Shown here: in pieces, positions 17,546-27,165 of the stretch
How the letters are laid out: each line of letters begins with the position of its first letter
Position numbering within the stretch: the stretch's first letter is position 1
DNA from: Alloyangia mangrovi
GTDB lineage: Bacteria > Pseudomonadota > Alphaproteobacteria > Rhodobacterales > Rhodobacteraceae
Direction: 5' to 3'
Length of the DNA stretch: 41,617 nucleotides
Assembly (NCBI RefSeq): GCF_002300555.2
Contig: NZ_NTHN02000050.1
Span: 1-41,617, forward strand
Position numbers and translations under genes: made by a program
Notes under the pieces: generated by a model
Database searches by the model: none
Seen by the model: only the letters and a program-made list of their open reading frames with translations
What the model was told of the DNA's origin: nothing

Positions 17546-17914
17546 TTATCGCCCAGGCGGTTCCTGCAGACCGAGTGCTGCTTCCGCCAGGATGCGCGCC
17601 TCGTCGATGAACCTTGGGTGTTCGGGCAGCGGCCGGCCCCGCACCTCAATCAGATACCCTCCCCGATCCACACCATGGGCTTCAAGACGGATGACCACGG
17701 CCACCACCTGCCCATATTCGCGATAGAAGCGTGGCTCCCCTTGGCGACCATTGGACCATCCGTGCTCGGGGCGCGGAAATCGGCTCTGCAATTCCAAGTC
17801 GACTGCGTTGATCACATCAGATGCTGGGGCATCAGTGGGTGATTTCAGCAGAATCTGCCGAGCATTCTCTCGCCGGACTAACAGTTTCTCGGTTTTCAGA
17901 TCTTGGACATTCAT
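17546..17914 (-). CDS. Hypothetical protein (122 aa), last gene of nuclease operon
   Basis: I do not recognise this protein. It starts at ATG 17914, forming an ATGA overlap with the repaired stop of the PD-(D/E)XK gene at 17911, which argues that it is translated and coupled to it. The product is soluble, with a basic N-terminal helix (KTEKLLVRRENARQILLKSP), and a central beta-rich part containing EYGQVVAVVIRLEAHG. No catalytic motif is evident. Its position suggests a partner or regulator of the nuclease. Confidence 0.7.
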   Translation of the reverse strand: MNVQDLKTEKLLVRRENARQILLKSPTDAPASDVINAVDLELQSRFPRPEHGWSNGRQGEPRFYREYGQVVAVVIRLEAHGVDRGGYLIEVRGRPLPEHPRFIDEARILAEAALGLQEPPGR

Positions 17915-18901
17915 GCCTGGCACTCCCGTGTCCGGCGATACCAATCCAGCATATCCGTGCCGGAAGCGTTCCACCAAAGGGTCAGACGCGCGATGGCGTC
18001 AAGCCCGGCGCGCACAGCATGTTCCTGACCGGCAAAGACACGCTGCGTCTCCAGCCTTGGCGTGTCGATCGTCAGACCAAGCGAACGGCCCGCCGAGCGC
18101 AAATACCCACCGATATCGCGCAAACTTGCGGGGGGGCGGCGCCTTGGCAGCATGCACCCCCCAATCCGCGATCATCAACTTGGCCGAGGCCGTCGAGGCT
18201 TTGCTGTCCCATGCCTGAACCGAGATCTTCGGAAGCGTCAGGCCTGGATGACAGCGCAACATGCGCTTGGCCTCGAAGTAGAAGGTCCGCGACCCGGTCG
18301 GGCGGGTATCCCCTCCATTGGGATTGCGCTTCAACACCAGGGCCGGATACTCACGCGCCATTAAATCGGCATAGCGGACAAAGAAGTCACCGCTAAAGGG
18401 ATTGGGCACCGCCTCGTAAGGTGTCTCGGCTTGCAGAATGGCCGCCCGCAGCAGATCCGCCTCGGCGCTGCGCTCATCGCCGATCAACTGTTCATAGGCG
18501 ACCCTGCGCTGGAAAAGGGACGCATGGCGAGACGCTTCAAGATAGCTCCGCGGCGCAACCAAGACTGAGATCACCTTGTGCCCTTGCGCCTCCAAGGCCG
18601 AGATTGTGCGACCGTATCGCAGAGGCTGAGCTTGCCCGCTGCGGGTCACGCTCCAGCCCGCGTCGATCTTGTTCTCGACCAATAGCTGCCAGCCACTGTT
18701 GAGATGTATGACCAGATCAATGCTGCCGGCATCGATCGCATGGCGCCTTTGGCGGCCGATCTCGAGCACCGAAACGGCCTCAAATTCGGGACCGATAGCC
18801 GCGAGCAGCCGTCTTTGGGCGAACGGGCTGGATTGCAGCAGATCAGTGATGGCGCGATCCGCCTGCGCTTCGCTTATACGGGTGGACATCGGATCAGTCA
18901 T
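17911..18901 (-). CDS. PD-(D/E)XK superfamily nuclease, frame broken at a C7 run
   Basis: The protein has a PD-(D/E)XK nuclease core near residues 55-95: SIDLVIHL supplies the acidic residue (D62) and LLVENKIDAGWS the E-x-K signature, followed by a Gln and a basic helix (QAQPLRYG). This arrangement fits the PDDEXK_4 type seen in many defence loci. In the raw sequence the frame ends at 17999 with a Cys/Arg-rich tail. Removing one base from the G7 run at 18130-18136 yields 329 residues ending at 17911 with an ATGA overlap to the next gene, which is convincing. Its start overlaps the preceding gene by eight bases. The target is unknown; phage or invading DNA is a reasonable inference. Confidence 0.82.
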
Positions 18902-20231
18902 TGTTGGCTCCCTTCATCCTTGCATTCCAGCGCGCCTCGGCAGCGGCCTCCGCCTGCCGCGCCTTATTGCGCATGAGATCGCGATGATGCCCGAATAAGG
19001 CCTCCAGCCGTTGGGCTTCCTCGGTTAGTTCCCGCTCCAAGGTCCCTGAAAGCAATTGCCGCTGGACGGTCGCCGCGACACTGTAGGCCGGAAAGCGGGT
19101 CTGCGGCCTGTCCTCCCAAAAGCTTCCAGCCTGACGATCCTCGACGCGAAGATCTGGATCGTTGCTGTCAAACAGTTGCCGCAACATTCCCGGGCTTATT
19201 TCCTGCCAGGTAAAGTAAGAGTGCTCATACTCGACGTATGGATTTTCGGGCACGGTGTCCCAATCAAACTCGATATTCTCAACCTGATGTACCCGGCCAC
19301 CCAAGGTTGCCGCAGTGATCGTGTCACTGCCATCCGTGAACGGGTTGTCAAAGGTCACGACGTTACCTTGTGTGTCGGTCCCGACAAAAACGGTTCGGAA
19401 CTCCAACAAACTATCGATCCGGTCAAAACCTGTGGCTGGCGCCAAGGCGAGGCGAATGTCCAGCCAATGCTCAAACGTCAAGCCGATCGGCTGACACCCT
19501 TTGAGATAGAGCTGACCATCGAGACCAGCGCCCAGCCGTTTCATCGCTAGCCTGACGGAGGGAACAGGTGGGATTTCGTCTGAACATATGCTGCCAGCGG
19601 CCAACCCTTCTCCCTGAAACTGTAGCCACAATGACTGACCATCGGCCCTGAATTCACCTTTACGGACGTCATAGATACCGCTGGTCTTCTGAACTTCCCG
19701 CCAGAAGGGATCAAGTTTCATGTCCGTAATGACGCTGCGCCCCATCAACGAAAACTGCTGCGCCAAAACAATCCAGGCCTCTTCGTCCCAGTCTTCGGAA
19801 AACTCCGTGCCAGTGCCGTAGCTGCAGCCCTCAAAGATCCGGCAAACAAATTCGGCCTGATCTTCGTGCAGGATCTCGGCGATCGCCGTCGCGATGTCGA
19901 AATACCGCTTCGGCTTCTTCGCCAGCTTGTCGCGCCTGCGGTCGTCAGAGCCGGGCGGCAGGGTGTAGGTGTAGAGCTGCTTGGTCGAATCCGTGCCCTT
20001 GCCACCAAGCTTGGCAAATTGCGCCACATCCACCTTGCGCAGAAGACCGTCATTCTGCAGGCCCTCGAGCAATTCGTGCGTATTGCCCGCAGCGCGCTGC
20101 TGGTCTGCCGGCGAAAACGGAGCTTTCCGTCGAAGCGCCGACCGCAACTTCTCTGCGCGCTCTGCACGTCCGCCTTTCTGGGTGCGACCACGACGGTCTT
20201 TATTCACTTCCAAGGAAACAACCTCTCCCAT
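18894..20231 (-). CDS. Hypothetical protein (445 aa) of nuclease operon
   Basis: I do not recognise this family. The N-terminal 45 residues are highly basic (RRGRTQKGGRAERAEKLRSALRR is split here as two runs) and could bind nucleic acid. Residues 46-130 contain HTH-like helices and KKPKRYFDIATAIAEI. The central part is beta-rich with acidic stretches and many aromatic residues. The C-terminus (about 385-445) is a charged, probably coiled-coil helix rich in Glu, Arg and Ala. The start ATG 20231 lies five bases after the DUF4258-like stop, and its end overlaps the nuclease start by eight bases, so it is a core member of the operon. A target-recognition or structural role is only a guess. Confidence 0.8.
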   Translation of the reverse strand: MGEVVSLEVNKDRRGRTQKGGRAERAEKLRSALRRKAPFSPADQQRAAGNTHELLEGLQNDGLLRKVDVAQFAKLGGKGTDSTKQLYTYTLPPGSDDRRRDKLAKKPKRYFDIATAIAEILHEDQAEFVCRIFEGCSYGTGTEFSEDWDEEAWIVLAQQFSLMGRSVITDMKLDPFWREVQKTSGIYDVRKGEFRADGQSLWLQFQGEGLAAGSICSDEIPPVPSVRLAMKRLGAGLDGQLYLKGCQPIGLTFEHWLDIRLALAPATGFDRIDSLLEFRTVFVGTDTQGNVVTFDNPFTDGSDTITAATLGGRVHQVENIEFDWDTVPENPYVEYEHSYFTWQEISPGMLRQLFDSNDPDLRVEDRQAGSFWEDRPQTRFPAYSVAATVQRQLLSGTLERELTEEAQRLEALFGHHRDLMRNKARQAEAAAEARWNARMKGANND

Positions 20232-20236
20232 TCCCC

Positions 20237-20536
20237 TTACCCCCGCCCTAGGTAGCGCCGCATCTTGGCCCGGTCGTTGCTTTTGAAGGCCGTCACGACC
20301 TGACTTTGACGGTCACTCCAGACGACAGTCACATCGCACAAGCGTTCCAGCGCTTGCCGACTCTTCGCAGCGGAACCTGCTGCGGCCACCGCACGACGAC
20401 TGACCCGTAGCGCACGACAATCATCCCCGACTAAGTGGTCGACATCGTGTAGCGCCATCACCAGCTCGATGGCATTCTGCTTTATCCCGCGCTGCTGGCA
20501 ACGCTGACGTGCATGGTCTGACAATTGTATCGTCAT
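20237..20536 (-). CDS. DUF4258-like small protein (99 aa)
   Basis: The 99-residue product begins LSDHARQRCQQRGIKQNAIE, the H-x-x-x-R-x-x-x-R-G-I signature of DUF4258 proteins, which share a RelE/ParE-like fold in some members. The C-terminal strand VTVVWSDRQSQVVTAFK also fits. It is the first gene of the four-gene operon and is separated by only five bases from the next. Whether it is a toxin, an RNA-binding regulator or a structural factor is not decidable from sequence; no antitoxin-like gene is adjacent. Confidence 0.75.
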   Translation of the reverse strand: MTIQLSDHARQRCQQRGIKQNAIELVMALHDVDHLVGDDCRALRVSRRAVAAAGSAAKSRQALERLCDVTVVWSDRQSQVVTAFKSNDRAKMRRYLGRG

Positions 20537-20593
20537 CCTGTCTCTCCAACCTGTTCTGCGCTCAAGATGGCTCTAATCGAGGATGCACTCATT

Positions 20594-20635
20594 CCTAAAA
20601 TCCGAAATTTAGGCTGAATTAATTCGGAAAGTATA
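20594..20635 (-). promoter_or_regulatory. Candidate promoter and operator of the nuclease operon
   Basis: Upstream of the DUF4258-like gene an A/T-rich island contains two dyads: CCTAAA and TTTAGG arms spanning 20594-20613, and the palindrome GAATTAATTC at 20616-20625. On the minus strand TATACT (20630-20635) is a good -10 candidate. I cannot place a convincing -35. Overlapping dyads next to a -10 suggest repression of the operon. Confidence 0.35.
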
Positions 20636-21476
20636 GACACCCTTTTTAAGAAGATATGACATTATTATTTAAGAAATCTCCTCACACGGCAACCATGGCA
20701 GAACTCCCGCGCAAATTGATACGCGCTGATCGAGACGGCTTTGCTGAACTTCGTTGCTGGGCACTTCCGGCGCGGACGTGGAGCGGACGCGGCGGAACGA
20801 ATTGTGCGGCGCCCGCTTTGCCCCCCCCCCTGACACATCGTATCTCCCGCCCGCCTACAGACCTCGGCAGGCACAATGGCCATGAACCACAGCGGTAGCA
20901 CCCATTGGCGAGGGGGGCCTCGACTTGCATCTGCCAGACTTGGCCAGAGCCCCGGAGGATCAAACTTCATCGCGGCGCACAGAAAATCGGCGGCATCCAA
21001 AGTGAGCGGTTGATGCTAGAAGGGGGCCGCTCTCTTGATGTCCCTCCGGGGCGAAACAACGGCTCTGCTGCAGCCGATGCCGCACCGTGGTGAGCAAGCG
21101 CCGGTCAAGATCTGCCAGCCGCATTCGGACATGGGGAACTGACGGGCGAGCTGCACTCAGTCGGGCCGGCAGCCTTGGCGACGCCTGCCGCGCAGAATGA
21201 CCGCTTCTTCCGCAGCTCTATTGGAACAGGCCAAATATTGCTGCAGCTGTTGGCGAACGGCTGCTTTCGGGTAACCACCATGCGGCATGCCGGAGCGCCG
21301 ACCGGCAGCTATGGGCCGATCAAAGCTTCAGCCACCTTTGAAAAGGGAAGCCTCATCCCGACCAGAACTTCCCATGTCCCAAAATGCCGAAGGGGCCCGT
21401 CTGGACCCATTGGCTACCTAGGTGCTAGCGTTCGAGCGGAGTCGCCTGACGAGATAGGGTGAGCGCGCTGGCAGTT
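20636..21476. other. Gene-free region of about 840 bp
   Basis: No credible gene is present. The left 60 bases are A/T-rich and contrast with the rest. A C10 homopolymer lies at 20821-20830; given the heptamer problem elsewhere its length is doubtful. The remaining sequence is GC-rich with words shared with other non-coding parts of the window (TTGGCGAACGGCTGCTTTCGG near 21252, split in meaning only). The end of the large helicase gene at 21477 faces it, without an obvious terminator. Confidence 0.45.
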
Positions 21477-24400
21477 TCACTCATCTATGATGTCGAAATC
21501 ATCTTTTTCGGATGAAGGCTTGCTGCGCCTTTGTGGCTTCGGCGCACCTGCCCTCTTCTTTCCTAGAGCGTAGTCCGCCATGGAGGGAGACGGATGGCCG
21601 GGAAACCCTTCCTCGAAGCCCTGCACCATCTCCTTGTAGCTGAGGCCCAATGCAGACATCTTGCAAAGCTCGCGCCCATCGGTCCCGTCCCTGAGCACGA
21701 GGCCGCCACCCTTGGGGGCCACTTCAAGACCCCGTTCTTTGAAGCTGTCGATGAATTCGCCCCAAGACCGGCTTTCGTTGTAGATGCGCTGCGCAAGCGC
21801 AGCGAGAGCATCCGCATCATCCGGCGTGAGGGCTTTCGCAAGCTGCCCGCCCCGGATCTCCGTGCAGCCTGCCGGATTGGCCCGAGAGACGACACTCTCG
21901 ACGGCTGTGTCGGGCAACGTTGCGGCAGAAGGTACTTGTCCCGGAGGGGCAAAAACCAGCTCGGGAAGGACGGTCTCCCAAGCATCTCGACGCGCGTAGT
22001 GCGCGTATTGCTCGTCACCATCCGACTTGCGCCACTGGACCACAGCTCCGACCGCACCCGAAAGCAGGATCTGCCCCGTCGGATGCTCCCATGACTTCGA
22101 CATGCGTCCTACTAGGCGGCCCTGCCGGTCCAGCAACTCCCAGTTGGAGGCTCGGTGGTCCAGGTGCAACGGGTCACCCACCCGGCATTCCCGGATTGCA
22201 CGGTGAACCTCGTGTCGATCTCCCTGGCGACCGGCATATGACAGGTCGGAATGCTTGAGGTTTGGCAGATGGTAGACCCTCGAAGGTAGTCCTCCAGCCG
22301 GGAACTGGGGCACGACCTGTCTCTCAACGACGCAGGGGGTGCCGGGCTTCAGGAACGCATGCTCGCCCGAAGCCATAACGATCAGGCCCTTTTGGGCACG
22401 CGTCATCGCGACGTAGAAAAGTCGGCGCGGAGCATCACGGTCTTCGTTCTTCGATGCCCGGTCCCAACCGCCATCCAGAATAGCCACATGATCGAACTCA
22501 AGCCCCTTGGCCCGGTGGGCTGTCAGCAGGAGCAGCCCGCGTTGCTCGCCCCGTGTCTCACGGGACCATTCGGCCAGCCATTCGACGATATCGGGCACTG
22601 GCATGGTCTTTGTCTTCAGCTCTCTCGCCAGCTCGGCGATGCCTTCTGCCAACAGGTCGACCCACTTGTTACCTGGTTGCTCGTTGAGGAGCTCTATGAT
22701 GTCGGCAACGCCCAGCAGCTCGCCCTGTCGCCGACGCAGACTTGCAACAAGCGCCTGCGTCTCGCGCAGTCGCCAGATGTTTGGCAGGTCCTGATTGGCC
22801 ATTTCGACCTTGATACCCTGCTTTTCAGCATAGGTCCGGACAGCGCCAAGTCTCTTCCAGTCACGAGAGATGACGGCGGCACGGGCCCAGGACCACTCCG
22901 GATCCAGTTTCGACAGCCGCACCATCTCGTCGACGGCAGCGATCGCCTGTGGCACATCGCCGGAGGGGACATTCAGAAGCTGAACCCGGCCCTGTCCAAC
23001 CCCATCCACCTTTGCGAGGACGCCCCCCCTCAGGATCACGCCTGCGATCTGCGTTGATCCTGATCTCATGATCAACCTTCATCCGATCCGGCGCCGCCGA
23101 AATCACCGCATTGGCCGCCGCAATGATGTGGTTGGTGGAACGATAGTTCTCGACCAGGAACGCCGGCCGCGCCTTGTAGTCTTCTTCGAACTGCCGGATG
23201 AACCCGACGGAAGCGCCATTGAAGGCATAGATGTTCTGATCGTCGTCCCCGACGGCGAACAGGCTGAGCTTCAGGTCGGCATCCTCGAGAGATCTGCCCG
23301 CGACCGCCGAGATAAGCTGATACTCTTCCGGCCCGATGTCCTGATACTCGTCCACGAGGATCCAGCGATAGCCCTGGATCAGGGTCTCGCGCTGCGCTTC
23401 GGCTTCGGATTTCGACAGCCCTTCGCCTTCGAGCTGGCGCACCGCCTCCATTACGATGCCATCGAAATCTTCGGTCTCGGCCCGCTGGCCCACAAAACTG
23501 GCCCCCACAAGTTTCATCGCCAGCGCATGACAGGTAGAGACGGTGACACCAACGGCATCGTCGCCGACCAAGGAACGCAGCCGCACGCGGATTTCGGCCG
23601 CTGCGTGCCGGTTGTAGGCGAGAACCAGAATGCCTCGCGGGTCCTCGCGTTTCATACGCAGCAGATAGGCGATCCGATGGACAAGCACCCGCGTCTTGCC
23701 TGACCCCGGGCCCGCCAGGACCAGAACATTCGTCCGGTCCCGGTCATCCGTCACGATATCCTGCTGGACCTTGTTGCCCAGCTTCTCGACGATAGCCTCC
23801 CAAGAGGCGCTGGTGGTCTGACGTCGGACCTCGCGGCCCATGCCCGGCATCCACCGTTTCATGAACTGCTCCTTGTTGAGCAGGAAATAGTCCTCTGACA
23901 GACGTTCTGCATCGCGCTTGGACCGGAGACCGGTTTCGGCATAGGTCGCCATGACATGGGTCTGGAGTGTCTGCTCGCCGTAGTGGTCTTCCAGCGGCGC
24001 GAAATGCGCCTGGGTGAACTGCCCCCCTGCCGGATCGAGATAGACCGTCATGGCAGAGCGGAACACCGTAAGTCCCTTGCCGAGCGTCACCACACCCTGT
24101 TCATGCAGCCACATGAGCGCCCGCTCCATGAGCTTGGTCATGTCACCAATGCCACTGGTCTTCAGGATGGCATCCTGTTTCAGCTGTGCCAGCAGGTCGC
24201 CGACTGTCGTCTCGACCTGGAGATCCTTGCCCCGAACCCCCTTGTCGAGCCGGCCTGTCAGATAGGTCAGGAGCAGCTCGGCCGCTTGCCACCGCAAGTT
24301 TGCCGTTGCCCGAACTGTTTTCCAGGGCCGCACCAGAGTGACCATCAGCGTATTGCGACTGACCCTCCGCAGAGAGATATTCCCGCGACCGCCGTCTTGG

Positions 24401-27046
24401 CTTCGGCCATCTTGGGCAATCCCCCGCACCAGCCTATCGACCGCATCGGGCCTGACATCCGGATGGCCCTGGTCGCGCAAGCGCTGACAGGTTTCAGAAA
24501 GGTTCAAAGGAACCGGGGTTCGGTCATCTATGTCCGGCGCCAGCTCCTGCATCAGTGCGATAAGATTGCCCTCCAGCGCCGAAGACTGAGCCAGTCTCTG
24601 TGCCGAGGAACTGGCAACACCAACGTGGACAAAAACAGTAATCGCAACGTCGTTGCACGCGATGCCCAGCGTTTCCAGCGTCGACATGGCCTTTGGTAGC
24701 GCACCGGGCGATATCCCCGCCACACCGCAAAGCTCATCGGTCGACACGCCTTCGTCAGCCGGGGCCGAGACCAGATGCGCCACGATGGCCAGAAGTTGGT
24801 TGCGATGCGCTAGCGTCAGGTCTGCCCCGGCCAACCGCTGCTTCGCCTCATCCACGGACCGCACCCGCAGGGAGGACGGGAACACCTGAACCCGGTTCTC
24901 TTCCCGCGATACAAGATGCGCTTCCTCCAGCCAGGACACAGCAGTCTTGACGCGGGTGTCGTCCGTGGCGCTGTCGCGCTCGAACTCCTGGTCTTTCTCG
25001 GACCGGACGATCTCACCAGAAGTTGCAACGACCTTGCCGGTCTTTTTTCGTCCGCTCGTCGATCCGACGCAGCGCCTTGAGGATTGCCCCGATTTCATGC
25101 CGGGCGAGGCGCGAACTGGCCGTCAGCCGGAATTGCCGTTCCACATCATCAGCCGCAAACAACAGGACGCAATGGGCGTCCTCCCGGTCCCGTCCGGCGC
25201 GCCCGGCCTCCTGAAGGTAGTTCTCCAAAGACCCTGGGATATCGGCGTGGACGACCAAGCGGATGTCGGGCTTGTCGATCCCCATCCCGAAGGCATTGGT
25301 CGCGGCGATCACGCGCAGCTCGCCCACCCGGAACTGTTCCTGCACGACCTGCTTGTCGTCCGCGCTCATCCCGGCATGGAAATGCGCCGCATCCACACCC
25401 TGAGACTTCAGGAACTCGGCCACCCGCTCGGTTTCCTTGCGCGAGGAACAATAAACCACCGCCCCAGAGCGCCCCTCGGCGGGAAGCAGTGCGTCGAGGA
25501 CGTTCATCACGTCCGACAATTTGGATGCCTTGTTCGTCGGCCGCACTTCAAACGCCAGGTTTGTCCGCGAGGCGCCCCCGTCAAGCGGCAACAGCTCGAC
25601 TCCGGCCTTGGACTGGAAGTGTTCGATGATATCCGCAACAACCTCGGGCTTTGCGGTCGCGGTGAGGCAGAGCACAGGCGCGGGTGGTTGATCCTCCGAG
25701 AACTCCCTGATGAAGCGGCCAAGGTAGCGATAATCCGGCCGGAAATCATGCCCCCACTTCGACACGCAGTGCGCCTCGTCAATCGCCCAAAGCCCCACTT
25801 CGCGTTGCGCCAGCACGCTACGGATCGAGGTGCTGCGAAGCTGCTCAGGAGAGATGATGAGGATCCCGGCGTCGCCCATCCGGACCTTGTCGAGCGCATC
25901 CTGACGTTCCGGCATGGACATCATGCCATTGATCGTGACCGAGCAGGAGATCCCGGCACGCTCCATCCCCTGAACCTGATCCGCCATCAAAGCGACCAGG
26001 GGAGAAATCACCACCGTCAGCGCACCGATCTTGTCGAACCGCGACAGCGCCGGCACCTGGTAGCACAGCGACTTGCCCGTCCCTGTCGGCAGGATCCCCA
26101 GCAGGCTGTTGCCGGACATGGCCTCATCGACGATGCGTTCCTGCAGCGGGCGTCCCTCCGGGTCGACCGGCTTGGCGCGGAAGCTGGGGAACCCGAACCA
26201 CCTTTCCAAGGCGCGCACCGGGTCGTTCTGCTCGGAGCACCAGTTGCAGGCCGGATCCTTGCAGGAGGTGTCCCGCAGATGCCTGACAATCAGGGAGGCC
26301 TCGCGGAACTGCGCCCTCACCCAGGGAGGCATGACGGAGTCGCCGCCTGCCACCGTAATCCACGAGAGGGCATAGGCCATCGGCCAACCGTTCTGAGGGC
26401 TGCTGAGGCGTCGCAACGTCTGTTCTACACGCAACCCGCACGCTCGCCCGTCAAGCAACCGCGTGATCGCGGCCGCAGCCTCGTCATAGCTTGGACAACA
26501 CTTGCCGCGCAGGTAGGAGAACACGGCATCAAAGCCGCCGGCGCGTTCCATGCGCGTGGTCAGATAATGGTAGGCAGCCAGCTCGTCGGGCGCGACATCA
26601 GCCAATTTGGCAAAAGCATCCAGCTGATTGGCGAGCACCTCGAAAACAAGGCGCGCGTCCAGTTCGGGATCGTTTACATGCCCGGTGGCAAGGCGCCCGT
26701 CATGATAGTGCTTCACAAGGTGGTGGTATGGGTTCCGCGGGAAGGCCAGCGGGTTCAGCCACAGGGTGTCGATTGGCGCCTGTATGATCTGGCCAAGTCG
26801 GGGCCGTTTCGCGATCAGATGTTCGAGGTCGTGCTTCAGGAAGTTATGGCCAATGGGATGCGCTACATCACCGACCTGCGCTTCGAGCTGATCGAGGAAC
26901 TCTTCGGAGATCCCTCCCATTGACTTCAGCACCGGCCGTTCATCACCGCGCACGGCCGCTATTCCAAAGATCTTTGCCCTGGAAGGATCGACCTCAAGAT
27001 CGATCGACAGGCACCGGGACAAAAGTTGGTTGTGACGCATTTCCAT
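21477..27046 (-). CDS. DEDD exonuclease-RecQ-UvrD helicase fusion, frame broken at two homopolymers
   Basis: In the raw sequence this is three overlapping frames, 25013-27046, 22861-25098 and 21477-23075. Removing one base from the T6 run at 25043-25048 and one from the C7 run at 23023-23029 joins them into one protein of about 1855 residues. The junctions then read RIDERTKKTGKVVATSGEI and RDPEGGVLAKVDG. Order of domains: DEDD-type 3'-5' exonuclease (D16-x-E18, H72-D73, D126/D130); RecQ helicase with TGTGKS at 321-326, DEAH at 423-426 and an EAGRAGRD motif VI; a winged-helix-rich linker; and a UvrD/Rep SF1A helicase (AGPGSGKT near 1115, VDEYQDIG near 1233, LTAHRAKGLEFDHV near 1510). A nucleolytic, two-motor machine of this kind suggests processing of branched or invading DNA. 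If the shifts are genuine the gene is inactivated. Confidence 0.85.
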
Positions 27047-27165
27047 AGATTTATGAGTAACGATGAGAAAGCGCCGAACAAAGCCCGTTCATTTCGTGGT
27101 GGGGCCCGAACGCAATGACGTGCCTGATGCGACGGGCAGTGGCGCGACCGCCCGATCGCTCTTCC

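Noticed and set aside
20656-20898. Plus-strand open frame of 80 codons beginning in the A/T-rich island
   Set aside because: It contains the C10 run and Pro/Arg-rich low-complexity sequence, with no ribosome-binding site.
24947-26923. Plus-strand open frame of 658 codons
   Set aside because: It is antisense to the RecQ part of the helicase fusion; His/Arg/Pro-rich shadow.
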